From: Devosia beringensis
GTDB lineage: Bacteria > Pseudomonadota > Alphaproteobacteria > Rhizobiales > Devosiaceae
Reading direction: 5' to 3'
Assembly: GCF_014926585.1 (NCBI RefSeq)
Contig: NZ_CP045422.1
Coordinates: forward strand, 806,001-870,000
DNA length: 64,000 bases
The position numbers and the translations under genes were made by a program. Below are positions 35,791 to 44,307 of the stretch, in pieces. How positions within the stretch are numbered: the first letter of the stretch is position 1; every line of letters begins with the position of its first letter. The notes under the pieces are model-generated. The model saw only the letters and a list, made by a program, of their open reading frames with translations, had not been told where the DNA came from and made no database searches.

Positions 35791-37272
35791 ATGAACAAGA
35801 CGTTGCAGGCAGTCGGGCTCGCCGTGGCATTGACCGGCGCGCTGACCGGCATGGCGCTGGCCCAGCCGAGCGAAGTGCGGATCGGCGTGGCGCTGGAGCC
35901 ACCGGCGCTCGATCCCACCGCCGGGGCCGCCGAAGCCATCGACATCGTCGTGTATCAGAACATCTTCGAGGGCCTGACCCGCGTGGACCAGAATGGCGCC
36001 GTGCAGCCGGGGCTGGCGAGTGCCTGGACGATCTCGGAAGACGAACTCACCTATACCTTCACGCTGCAGGACGGCGTGACCTTCCACGACGGCAGCACGT
36101 TCGATGCCGAGGACGTCAAGTTCACCTTCGATCGCATCCTGGCCGAAGACAGCGTCAATGCGCACAAGGAATTCTACACGCCCATCACCAGCGTGACAGT
36201 GATCGACCCGCTGACCGTGCAGATGACGCTCGACCATGTCATCGGGCGGTTCCTGTTCGATCTCGGTCGCGGCGACGCCGTGATCGTGGCGCCAGAGAGT
36301 GCCGACAACAATGCCAATGAGCCGATCGGCACCGGGCCATTCGCCTTCGTGCAGTGGGACAAGGGCAGCCGTGTGGTGCTCGAGGCCTACCAGCCCTATT
36401 GGGGCGAGCCCGTGCACCTGACCAAGGCAACCTATCTGTTCATCGGCGACACGGCGACGATGACCAATGCGCTATTGGCCGGCGATATCGACGGCACCAA
36501 TAATTTCGCGGCCGAAGCGCTGCCGGTGTTCGAGAGCAATCCGCAGTTCAAGGTGCTGGTGGGCACGACGGAAGGCGAGACCATCCTGACGCTGAACAAC
36601 AGCAAGGCGCCCTTCGACAATCTCAAGGTGCGCCAGGCCATTGCCCATGCCATCGACCGGCAGGCCATTATCGATGGCGCCACCTATGGCTATGGCGTGC
36701 CGATCGGGGCGCCGTTCGCGCCACACAACCTCTATTATGTCGACCTGACGGGCACCTATCCATTCGACCCCGAAGCCGCCAAGGCGCTGCTGGCGGAAGC
36801 CGGCTTTCCCGATGGCTTCAGCGCGACGCTGAAACTGCCACCGGTGGGCTATGCCAGCACGTCGGGCCAGATTCTGGCCAGCCAGTTTGCCAAGGTGGGC
36901 ATCACGCTCGAGCTGATCAATGTGGAATGGGCACAGTGGATCGAGGACGTCTATACCAACAAGGATTATGACCTGACCATCATCAGCCATGTCGAGCCCT
37001 TCGACATTGGCAATTATGCCAACCCCGACTACTATTACGGCTATGACAATCCCGACTTCCAGGCGCTGATCGAGACCCTCAATGGCACGACCGACGAGGC
37101 CAAGCGCAAGGAACTGGCCATCGAGGCCCAGACCATCCTCGCCCAGGACGCCGTCAACGGCTATCTGTTCGAGCTGGCCCAGACCGGGGTCTGGAATGCC
37201 AAGCTCACCGGCATGTGGCAGAACTCGCCCATCGAGGGCCTGGTGCTGCGCGACATTGCCTGGACAGAGTAG
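35791..37272 (+). CDS. ABC transporter substrate-binding protein, SBP_bac_5 family
   Basis: 493 residues with a signal peptide (VALTGALTGMALAQ). SBP_bac_5 features: LEPPALDPTAGAAEAI, the YTFTLQDGVTFHDGSTFDAEDVKF segment (core: GVTFHDGSTFDAEDV), and FDNLKVRQAIAHAIDR. Such periplasmic proteins bind peptides, nickel or oligosaccharides. The ligand is not defined; the GH13 and GH1 glycosidases downstream make an oligosaccharide possible. AGGAG lies eight bases before the ATG. It is the first gene of a complete ABC operon, separated from the permeases by a large inverted repeat. Confidence 0.92.
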   Translation: MNKTLQAVGLAVALTGALTGMALAQPSEVRIGVALEPPALDPTAGAAEAIDIVVYQNIFEGLTRVDQNGAVQPGLASAWTISEDELTYTFTLQDGVTFHDGSTFDAEDVKFTFDRILAEDSVNAHKEFYTPITSVTVIDPLTVQMTLDHVIGRFLFDLGRGDAVIVAPESADNNANEPIGTGPFAFVQWDKGSRVVLEAYQPYWGEPVHLTKATYLFIGDTATMTNALLAGDIDGTNNFAAEALPVFESNPQFKVLVGTTEGETILTLNNSKAPFDNLKVRQAIAHAIDRQAIIDGATYGYGVPIGAPFAPHNLYYVDLTGTYPFDPEAAKALLAEAGFPDGFSATLKLPPVGYASTSGQILASQFAKVGITLELINVEWAQWIEDVYTNKDYDLTIISHVEPFDIGNYANPDYYYGYDNPDFQALIETLNGTTDEAKRKELAIEAQTILAQDAVNGYLFELAQTGVWNAKLTGMWQNSPIEGLVLRDIAWTE

Positions 37273-37297
37273 TCGCTCCAGCATCGCGCGCGTGACC

Positions 37298-37423
37298 ACC
37301 CCCACCCTCAATCCCTCCCCACAAGGGGGAGGGAGGCGCTGGGACGACGCTCAGCGGCACAATTTCGGCCTCCCACAGGCCAGGCTTCCCTCCCCCTTGT
37401 GGGGAGGGAATGAGGGTGGGGGT
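37298..37423. repeat. Large inverted repeat inside the ABC operon
   Basis: Two 37-base arms (37298-37334 and 37387-37423), identical apart from a single A/T difference, face each other across 52 bases. Each arm contains a smaller palindrome CCCTCCCC...GGGGGAGGG. It lies between the binding-protein gene and the first permease gene and could fold into a long stem in the mRNA. Confidence 0.9.
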
Positions 37424-37443
37424 CGTCTGGCCCCAATCTCCAT

Positions 37444-38397
37444 ATGATCCTCTTTATCCTGCGCCGTTTGCTCGGCTTTGCCGCGACGCTGCTGGTGGCG
37501 GCGCTGGTCATCTTCGTGCTGCTCGATCTGCTGCCCGGCGATCCGGCGCAGTTCATGCTCGGGCTCAATGCCACCCCTGAATCGGTGGCCCGGTTGCGGA
37601 TGCAGATGGGGCTCGATGTCCCGGCGCCACAGCGCTTCCTGGGCTGGATCTGGGGCATGCTGGGTGGCGATTTCGGCATGAGCTATACCCAGCGGGCGCC
37701 GGTGGGCGAACTGATCTGGGGGCGGCTCGGCGTCACGGTACCGCTATCGCTGCTGGCCATGGGCGTTTCCATGGCCGTGGGCCTGCCGCTGGGCATTCTG
37801 GCGGCACGGCGGCGGGGCAAGGCGCTCGATACCACCATCATGATTGTGGCCCAGACCGGGATAGCCGTGCCCGGCTTCTGGCTGGGCATGCTGCTGGTGC
37901 TGGCCTTTGCGGTGAACCTGCGCTGGCTGCCGCCGGGCGGGTTCACGCCCTGGGACGAGGATGCCGGCGCCGCGCTGCGCGGCCTGATCCTGCCCAGCCT
38001 GGCGCTGGCGCTGCCGCAGGCCTCGATCCTGGCGCGGGTGATGCGCACCGCGCTGGTCGATGTTACCGGGCAGGACTTCATCCGCACCGCGCGGGCCAAG
38101 GGGCTGACCATGGGCGAGGCCGTGTGGCGGCATGGGGTGCGCAATGCGCTGCTGCCGGTGCTGACCATTCTGGGGCTGCAATTTGCCTTTCTCATCGCCG
38201 GGACGATCATTGTCGAGAACGTGTTCTACCTGCCCGGGCTGGGGCGGCTGATCAATACGGCGATCTCGGAACGCGACCTGATCCTGGTCCGCGGCGCCAC
38301 GATGATCCTGATCATCGCGGTGACGCTGACCATGCTGCTGACCGACCTTGCCTATGGGCTGGTGGATCCGCGGCTGCGCGAAGGCGCCAGTTCATGA
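37444..38397 (+). CDS. ABC transporter permease, DppB type
   Basis: 317 residues, about six membrane segments. The N terminus (ILRRLLGFAATLLVAALVIFVLLDLLPGDPA, quoted as LLGFAATLLVAALVIF) and the DLLPGDPAQ motif are typical of DppB/OppB. The EAA loop is FIRTARAKGLTMGEAVWRHG. It follows the inverted repeat and overlaps the next permease by four bases (ATGA). Confidence 0.93.
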   Translation: MILFILRRLLGFAATLLVAALVIFVLLDLLPGDPAQFMLGLNATPESVARLRMQMGLDVPAPQRFLGWIWGMLGGDFGMSYTQRAPVGELIWGRLGVTVPLSLLAMGVSMAVGLPLGILAARRRGKALDTTIMIVAQTGIAVPGFWLGMLLVLAFAVNLRWLPPGGFTPWDEDAGAALRGLILPSLALALPQASILARVMRTALVDVTGQDFIRTARAKGLTMGEAVWRHGVRNALLPVLTILGLQFAFLIAGTIIVENVFYLPGLGRLINTAISERDLILVRGATMILIIAVTLTMLLTDLAYGLVDPRLREGASS

Positions 38398-39230
38398 GGC
38401 GGCTGCTGGCGCATCCGAGCCTGGTTGTCGGCATGGGTATAAGCGTGCTGTTTGCCCTGCTGGCGATGGTCTCTCTGGTATGGACGCCCTTCCCCATTGC
38501 CGACATCGATATCGGGCGGCGGTTCCTCGGGGTGACGGCCGAGCACTGGCTGGGCACCGACAATCTGGGCCGCGACATGGTCTCGCTGCTGATGGCCGGT
38601 ACGCTGACCAGCTTTGTCGTGGCAGCCGTCGCGGTGGCGATCGGGGTGGGCGTGGGCGTGCCGCTGGGGCTGGCAGCGGCAGCCTGGGGCGGGCCGGTGG
38701 AATGGCTGGTGCTGCGCCTGTCGGACTTCATTTTCGCCTTTCCCGCCGTGGTCGTGGCCATCCTGATAACGGCGCTGATCGGGCCGGGGGCGATCAATGC
38801 CATCATCGCCATCGGCATATTCAACATCCCGGTCTTTGCCCGGGTGGCACGGGGCGGGGCGCTGAGCATTGCAACGCTCGATTTCGTCGCCGCCGGGCGG
38901 CTGGCCGGGCTGGGCAATGCGGCCATCGCCTATCGCCACCTGCTGCCCAATATATTGAGCCTGATCATCGTGCAGGGCACGATCCAGATGTCGCTGGGCA
39001 TTCTGGCGGAGGCGGGGCTGAGCTATATCGGGCTCGGGACACAACCACCGGAAACCAGCCTCGGCCTGATGCTGAAGGACGCGCAAAGCGTCTTCCTGAT
39101 CCATCCCTGGCTGGGCCTGGCGCCGGGCCTGGCCATCGTGCTGATCGTGATCGGCCTCAACCTGGCGGGCGACGGGCTGCGCGACGCCGTGGATCCACGC
39201 CTGCGGCAGGTACAGACCAATGTTGCTTGA
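38394..39230 (+). CDS. ABC transporter permease, DppC type
   Basis: 278 residues with about six membrane segments. The HWLGTDNLGRDMVS segment and the EAA loop (FVAAGRLAGLGNAAIAYRHL) identify a DppC/OppC permease. Start at ATG 38394 overlaps the stop of the first permease (ATGA). The stop overlaps the start of the ATPase gene by 11 bases, so the three are translated as a coupled set. Confidence 0.93.
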   Translation: MRRLLAHPSLVVGMGISVLFALLAMVSLVWTPFPIADIDIGRRFLGVTAEHWLGTDNLGRDMVSLLMAGTLTSFVVAAVAVAIGVGVGVPLGLAAAAWGGPVEWLVLRLSDFIFAFPAVVVAILITALIGPGAINAIIAIGIFNIPVFARVARGGALSIATLDFVAAGRLAGLGNAAIAYRHLLPNILSLIIVQGTIQMSLGILAEAGLSYIGLGTQPPETSLGLMLKDAQSVFLIHPWLGLAPGLAIVLIVIGLNLAGDGLRDAVDPRLRQVQTNVA

Positions 39231-40773
39231 GGTTGAGGGCCTGTCGGTCCGCTTTGGTGCCACCGCTGCGGTGGCCGATGTGAGCCTCGTGCTGGGGCGC
39301 GGCGAGCGCTTCGGCATTATCGGGGAAAGCGGCTCGGGCAAGACGCTGACGGCGCTGGCGATAACGGGCCTGCTGCCCGAAGGCGCCGAAATGGGCGGCG
39401 ACATCAGGCTGGACGGAACGCCCCTGCCCCGCGATGAACGCGCCATGGCGCGGCTGCGCGGCAAGCGGATCGGCATGGTGTTCCAGGAGCCGATGACGGC
39501 GCTCAACCCGCTGATGCGGATCAGGGCGCAGATTGCCGAGGCCATCGCGCTGAACCCGGGCGCCATAACCGATAGCGATGTACCGCAGCTGCTGGCAGAG
39601 GTCGGGCTGACCGAAAGGCAGGGCGAGCGCTTCGCGCATCAGCTATCGGGCGGGCAAAGGCAGCGGGCGATGATCGCCATGGCGCTGGCCGGGCAGCCCG
39701 ACATATTGATTGCGGACGAGCCGACCTCGGCGCTGGACCTGGTCACGCAGCGCGTGGTGCTCGACCTGATCGCGGCAATCTGCGCGCGCCGGCAGATGGC
39801 GCTGATCTTCATCAGCCATGACCTCAAAGCCGTGGCGGCGCTGTGTTCACGCGTGGCGGTGCTGCACGAGGGCCGACTTGTGGAGACCGGCCCGGTGGCG
39901 GCGGTGTTCGGGGCGCCGCGCGAGGCCTATACGCAACGGCTGGTGGCGGCATCGCGGCTGGCGCTGCCGGTGGTGGCGCGTGCGGCATTGGGCGAGACGC
40001 TGCTGCAGGTCGAGAACGTGACGCGCAACTATCGGCAGGGCGGCGGGCTGTGGTGGCGACACCAACAGGTGCGTGCGGTCGATGGCGTCAGCCTCAGCGT
40101 CAGCGCGGGGGAGTGCCTGGCGCTGGTGGGACCATCGGGCTGCGGCAAGACCACCCTGGCCAAGATCATCGTGGGGCTCGACAGTGCCAGCAGCGGCAGG
40201 ATCGTGCTGAGCGGGCAAGGCTATCGCGGCAAGGACCTGCCCAAGCCGTTGCGGCGCGATGTGTCGCTGGTATTTCAGGACCCGTTCGGGAGCTTCAACC
40301 CGCGGCTGACGCTGGGGGGCTCACTGGCCGAGCCATTGCGGCTCGAGCCGGAACTGGATCGTGCGGATGTGCAGGCGCGGGTGGTGGAGGCGATCGAAGC
40401 GGTGGGGCTCGATGCCGGCATGCTGGCGCGCTATCCGCATGAATTTTCCGGCGGGCAGCGGCAGCGGCTGGCGATTGCAAGGGCCCTGGTGACGCGGCCC
40501 AAGCTGGTGGTGCTGGACGAACCCGTGTCGGCTCTGGACATGTCGGTGCGCGGCGAGGTGCTGGCGCTGCTGGCGCAATTGCAGGCCCAATATGGGTTGA
40601 CCTACCTGCTGATCAGCCATGACCTCGACATGGTGGCAGCGATGGCCGACCGCGTGCTGGTGATGGAAGCGGGCAAGATCATCGAAGAGGGCAAGCCGGC
40701 GCAGATTTTCGCGCAACCGCAGCACCCGCTGACGCGCGACCTGGTGGCCGCGCGCCTGCCTGATATCGGCTAG
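39220..40773 (+). CDS. Fused ABC ATPase (DppD-DppF type), two nucleotide-binding domains
   Basis: 517 residues with two complete ABC ATPase domains in one chain. First: Walker A GESGSGKT, signature LSGGQRQR, Walker B DILIADEP. Second (from about 265): Walker A GPSGCGKT, signature FSGGQRQR, Walker B LVVLDEP. Both have the switch His (SHD). It energises the transporter made by the two permeases. Fusion of the D and F subunits is common in Hyphomicrobiales. The last gene of the operon; a hairpin lies 26 bases after it. Confidence 0.95.
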   Translation: MLLEVEGLSVRFGATAAVADVSLVLGRGERFGIIGESGSGKTLTALAITGLLPEGAEMGGDIRLDGTPLPRDERAMARLRGKRIGMVFQEPMTALNPLMRIRAQIAEAIALNPGAITDSDVPQLLAEVGLTERQGERFAHQLSGGQRQRAMIAMALAGQPDILIADEPTSALDLVTQRVVLDLIAAICARRQMALIFISHDLKAVAALCSRVAVLHEGRLVETGPVAAVFGAPREAYTQRLVAASRLALPVVARAALGETLLQVENVTRNYRQGGGLWWRHQQVRAVDGVSLSVSAGECLALVGPSGCGKTTLAKIIVGLDSASSGRIVLSGQGYRGKDLPKPLRRDVSLVFQDPFGSFNPRLTLGGSLAEPLRLEPELDRADVQARVVEAIEAVGLDAGMLARYPHEFSGGQRQRLAIARALVTRPKLVVLDEPVSALDMSVRGEVLALLAQLQAQYGLTYLLISHDLDMVAAMADRVLVMEAGKIIEEGKPAQIFAQPQHPLTRDLVAARLPDIG

Positions 40774-40798
40774 CCGGAACAGGCTGCGTCACGCCCGT

Positions 40799-40820
40799 AC
40801 CTCCCCCTAATGGGGGAGGT
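40799..40820. terminator. Palindrome between convergent ABC and GH13 genes
   Basis: Perfect nine-base arms ACCTCCCCC / GGGGGAGGT around TAAT. No T-run, but it is placed between two gene ends. Same family as the elements near 4.7 and 37.3 kb. Confidence 0.5.
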
Positions 40821-40848
40821 GCCGCTTGCCGGACAGGTCATGATCTGA

Positions 40849-42519
40849 CTAGGCCAGCACGCCGATATAGGCGCCGAAGGGTTCAAGATCGATTTCGCCA
40901 TCGATCGATGCCGCGATGACGCCGGGGCAATCAGCGCTGGTGGGCTGCATGCCATCGGGCAGGTGATAGACGGCAGCGGCTTCGGCCATGTTGAAGACGC
41001 AGACCAGGCGCTCGTCGCCATGCTGGCGGATGAAGGCCAGCACATCGCCCTGCAGCGGCAGCAGCTCGATGCTGCCCTTGGCCAAAGCCGGATGGGCTGT
41101 GCGGAAGGCGAGCATGGTGCGGTAGAATTCGAGCACCGAGCCTTCCACGCCGTGCTGGGTATCGACCGCATGGGTCAGGTGCTCGGCGGGCACCGGCAAC
41201 CAGGTCCGCTCGGCGGTAGAGAAGGCGCCGTTGCGCACATGAGCCTGCCAGACCATCGGGGTGCGGCAGCCATCGCGGCCCTTGAACTCGGGCCAGAACT
41301 CGATGCCATAGGGATCCACGAGGTCGGAGAAGGACAGATCGGCCTCCTTGAGGCCAAGCTCCTCGCCCTGATAGAGGCAGACCGAGCCGCGCATGGACAG
41401 GATCAGCGTGGCGGCAAGGCGGGTGAATGCCTCTTCCTGGCCATGGCTGGCCCAGCGGCTGACATGGCGCACCACGTCATGATTGGAGAAGGCCAGGCAG
41501 ATCCAGCCGTCCGGCGCCTGCGCCTCGGTCAGTTCGATGGCATTGCGGAAGTGGCCGGCCGAGAATTCGCCGCCGAGATAATCGAAGGTATAGGCCATGT
41601 GCAGCATGTCATCGCCCGAGGTGTACTGGGCCATGATTTCGAGCTGGTGCTGGCTGTCGCCGATTTCGCCCACCGTGGTGCGGCCGGGATATTCATCGAG
41701 CAGCGCGCGGAGGCGACGCAGGAAGGCCAGGTTTTCCGGGCGCGACTTGTCGTAGAGGTGTTCCTGGAAATTGTAGGGGTTCACCGCTGGCGCAGTCGAG
41801 GCATTGAAATCCTCGGCCTTGACCACCGGATTGGATTCGAGCCCGGTCGAATGGAAATAGAAGTTGACGGTGTCGAGACGGAAGCCGTCGACGCCGCGCT
41901 CGAGCCAGAAACGCATCTCGGCCAGCAGGGCATCCTGCACGGCGGGGTTGTGGAAGTTCAGGTCGGGCTGGGAGACCAGGAAATTGTGCAGGTAATACTG
42001 CATGCGGCGGCTGTCCCAATGCCAGGCGGAGCCGCCAAAGATGGAGAGCCAGTTATTGGGCGGGGTGCCGTCGGGCTTGGGATCGGCCCAGACATACCAG
42101 TCGGCCCTTTCATTGGTGCGCGACAGTCGGCTTTCGGAGAACCAGGCGTGCTTGTCGGAGGAGTGGGAAATGACCTGGTCGATGATGACCTTGAGGCCCA
42201 GCGAATGGGCCTTGTTCACCAGATGGTCGAAATCTTCGAGCGTGCCGAAGGTGGGGTCGATGTCCCGGTAATTGGACACGTCATAGCCGAAATCCTTCAT
42301 CGGCGAGGTGAAGACCGGCGACAGCCAGATGGCGTCAACGCCCAGATCGGCGACGTAATCGAGGCGGCTGGTAATGCCCACCAGATCGCCAATACCGTCG
42401 CCATCCTGATCCTGGAAGGACCGCGGATAGATCTGGTAGATGACGGCGCCGCGCCACCAATCAGGGTCGGTGATGGTGTCGACCGTCTTGGGTGAAGACA
42501 TAAAGGGACTGGCAGTCAT
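40849..42519 (-). CDS. Alpha-glucosidase, glycoside hydrolase family 13
   Basis: 556 residues, no signal peptide, so cytoplasmic. GH13 core at about 15-470: VIYQIYPRSFQDQDGDGIGDL, in part IYPRSFQDQDGDGIGDL; nucleophile Asp in GFRLDTVNFY; acid/base Glu in VGEIGDSQH; third Asp in FSNHDVVRH. This group hydrolyses alpha-1,4/1,6-glucosides such as maltose, isomaltose or sucrose. ATG 42519 is preceded by GGAG; a TTG ten codons upstream is in frame. It lies downstream of a GH1 gene on the same strand (45-base gap). A second GH13 gene is at 58.3-59.9 kb. Confidence 0.93.
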   Translation of the reverse strand: MTASPFMSSPKTVDTITDPDWWRGAVIYQIYPRSFQDQDGDGIGDLVGITSRLDYVADLGVDAIWLSPVFTSPMKDFGYDVSNYRDIDPTFGTLEDFDHLVNKAHSLGLKVIIDQVISHSSDKHAWFSESRLSRTNERADWYVWADPKPDGTPPNNWLSIFGGSAWHWDSRRMQYYLHNFLVSQPDLNFHNPAVQDALLAEMRFWLERGVDGFRLDTVNFYFHSTGLESNPVVKAEDFNASTAPAVNPYNFQEHLYDKSRPENLAFLRRLRALLDEYPGRTTVGEIGDSQHQLEIMAQYTSGDDMLHMAYTFDYLGGEFSAGHFRNAIELTEAQAPDGWICLAFSNHDVVRHVSRWASHGQEEAFTRLAATLILSMRGSVCLYQGEELGLKEADLSFSDLVDPYGIEFWPEFKGRDGCRTPMVWQAHVRNGAFSTAERTWLPVPAEHLTHAVDTQHGVEGSVLEFYRTMLAFRTAHPALAKGSIELLPLQGDVLAFIRQHGDERLVCVFNMAEAAAVYHLPDGMQPTSADCPGVIAASIDGEIDLEPFGAYIGVLA

Positions 42520-42564
42520 GGCGGGCTCCGGGTCGGCGTTTGACGCCAACCCTTAGCACCACGA

Positions 42565-43899
42565 CTATGGCAGCCGAAAGTCCGTCTCACCTTGTATTGG
42601 CAATAGGCCCTGAAAGGCGCGGTAGCTGGCTTTGGGGGTGCGCTGCTGGGTTTCGTAGTCGACATGGACGATGCCGAAGCGCTTGTTGTAGCCCTCGGCC
42701 CATTCGTAATTGTCGAGCAGCGACCAGGCGAAGTAGCCTCTGACATCGGCGCCCTGGGCACGGGCATTGAGCACGGCCTTGAGGTGTTCCTCGTAATATT
42801 TGACGCGGCGCGGATCGTCACTGCCCTCGACCTCGGCCATGCCGTTCTCGGTGACGTAGATGGGCAGCTTGGTATAGTCATTGGAGACGCGAACGAGCAG
42901 GTCGCTGAGCCCCTTGGGGTAGATCTCCCAGCCGATATCGGTCTTTTCGAGCGGACCCTTGACCTGCTCGGCCGGCACGCCGGGCTTGGTCGAGGCCTGG
43001 TAGAGGCCGCGGGTGTAGTAGTTGATGCCCAGCCAGTCGAGCGGGCGCGAAACCACGGCCATGTCGTCCTGGTAATTGGCCGGCAGGTAATCGGCCAGCC
43101 ACTCGGTCATGCGCTGGGGATACTTGCCCTTGAGCACGCCTTCGATATACCAGCGGTTGAACACGGCATCGCCGAAATCGGCCGCGGCCAGATCTTCGGG
43201 CTTGTCGGAGGCGGGTTCGGACTTTTCGAGATTGAGCACGATGCCCAGGTTCCTGGCGCCATTGGCGCGCAGGGCATCGATGGCGGTGCCATGGGCGAAC
43301 AGCACGTGGTGCATGGCGCGGGCGGCGGCGCGCTTGTCGCGATAGCCGGGGGCATGGGCTCCCAGATAATGGCTGAGGAAAGCGACGCACCAGGGCTCAT
43401 TGATGGTGGCCGTGGCCTCAAGGCGATCACCGAACTTCTGGGCGACAAGAGCGGCATAATCGGCAAACCAGGAGGCAATATCGCGGTTCATCCAGCCGCC
43501 CTTGTCCTGCAAAGCCGAGGGCAGATCCCAATGGTAGAGCGTGGCATAGGGCTTGATGCCGCGCTCAAGCATGCCGTCGACCAAGCGGTCGTAGTAGTCG
43601 ACGCCGGCCTGATTGACGGCGCCGGTGCCCTCGGGGATCAGGCGCGGCCAGGCAAAGGAGAAGCGGTAGGCGTCAAAGCCGCCGTCGCGGATGAGATCGA
43701 GGTCCTGTGGCCAGAGTTCGTAGTGGTTGCAGGCGACCGCACCGGTATCGCCATTGTGCACATTGCCCGGGGTAGCCGAGAAACTGTCCCAGATCGAGGG
43801 ACCGCGACCATCGCGCTGGCCGCCCTCGATCTGATAGGCCGCCGTGGCGACGCCAAAGGTGAAATCGGGTCCAAAGTCCTTGCGGTCGATCGAGAACAT
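42565..43899 (-). CDS. Beta-glucosidase, glycoside hydrolase family 1
   Basis: 444 residues, the usual GH1 length, no signal peptide. Acid/base Glu in ATINEPWCV (about residue 166) and nucleophile Glu in YVTENGMAE (about 350). The N-terminal DFTFGVATAAYQIEGG and SFSATPGNVHNGDTG are typical. It hydrolyses beta-glucosides, for example cellobiose. AAGGAG precedes the ATG. Probably co-transcribed with the downstream GH13 gene, giving one unit for alpha- and beta-linked oligosaccharides. Confidence 0.95.
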   Translation of the reverse strand: MFSIDRKDFGPDFTFGVATAAYQIEGGQRDGRGPSIWDSFSATPGNVHNGDTGAVACNHYELWPQDLDLIRDGGFDAYRFSFAWPRLIPEGTGAVNQAGVDYYDRLVDGMLERGIKPYATLYHWDLPSALQDKGGWMNRDIASWFADYAALVAQKFGDRLEATATINEPWCVAFLSHYLGAHAPGYRDKRAAARAMHHVLFAHGTAIDALRANGARNLGIVLNLEKSEPASDKPEDLAAADFGDAVFNRWYIEGVLKGKYPQRMTEWLADYLPANYQDDMAVVSRPLDWLGINYYTRGLYQASTKPGVPAEQVKGPLEKTDIGWEIYPKGLSDLLVRVSNDYTKLPIYVTENGMAEVEGSDDPRRVKYYEEHLKAVLNARAQGADVRGYFAWSLLDNYEWAEGYNKRFGIVHVDYETQQRTPKASYRAFQGLLPIQGETDFRLP

Positions 43900-43995
43900 C
43901 TACGCTCCTTGGCGGCGCTGCACCGTGAATGGGTGAAAGCCGATAGCGCAGAAAAGGCGGCTGTGCAATCGATTGCGGAGGTCAGATGGGAGAGA

Positions 43996-44268
43996 TCAGA
44001 TGTACCACTTGGAGGGCTGGGCCTTGGCCTTGGCCTCTTCCGCCATGCGGGTGCGGATGAGCTGGGAGGTCAGCTGAGACTGGTCGGCCCCGGTATTGGC
44101 AATGGTGGTCGCCAGGGTGCTGCGCAGGCCATCGGACTTGGCCATGGTGTTCTGGGCGGCCTCGCGGCGGGCCTGCGAACGGGCCTCGGCGATGGCAGCC
44201 GCGTCGGCGCGCCTGGCGCGCTGCGCCAGGATAGCGTCGTAACCGCTGACTTTCTGGATGATGGCCAT
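43996..44268 (-). CDS. Small Ala-rich protein of unknown function
   Basis: 90 residues, ATG start, no signal peptide, membrane segment or Cys. Most of it is predicted helical and rich in Ala, Arg and Gln (AQRARRADAAAIAEARSQARRE), followed by a Ser/Thr-rich middle and a charged helix (LIRTRMAEEAKAKAQ). No domain is recognised. A CtrA-like site (TTAG-N7-TTAA) lies 24 bases upstream, next to the end of the apbC gene. Confidence 0.55.
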   Translation of the reverse strand: MAIIQKVSGYDAILAQRARRADAAAIAEARSQARREAAQNTMAKSDGLRSTLATTIANTGADQSQLTSQLIRTRMAEEAKAKAQPSKWYI

Positions 44269-44292
44269 GTGGCAATAATGCCGCCAGCCGGC

Positions 44293-44307
44293 TTAACAAA
44301 TCCCTAA
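44293..44307 (-). promoter_or_regulatory. CtrA-like site before the 90-residue protein gene
   Basis: On the minus strand TTAG-GGATTTG-TTAA, one mismatch from TTAA-N7-TTAA. It overlaps the stop codon of apbC. Confidence 0.35.
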
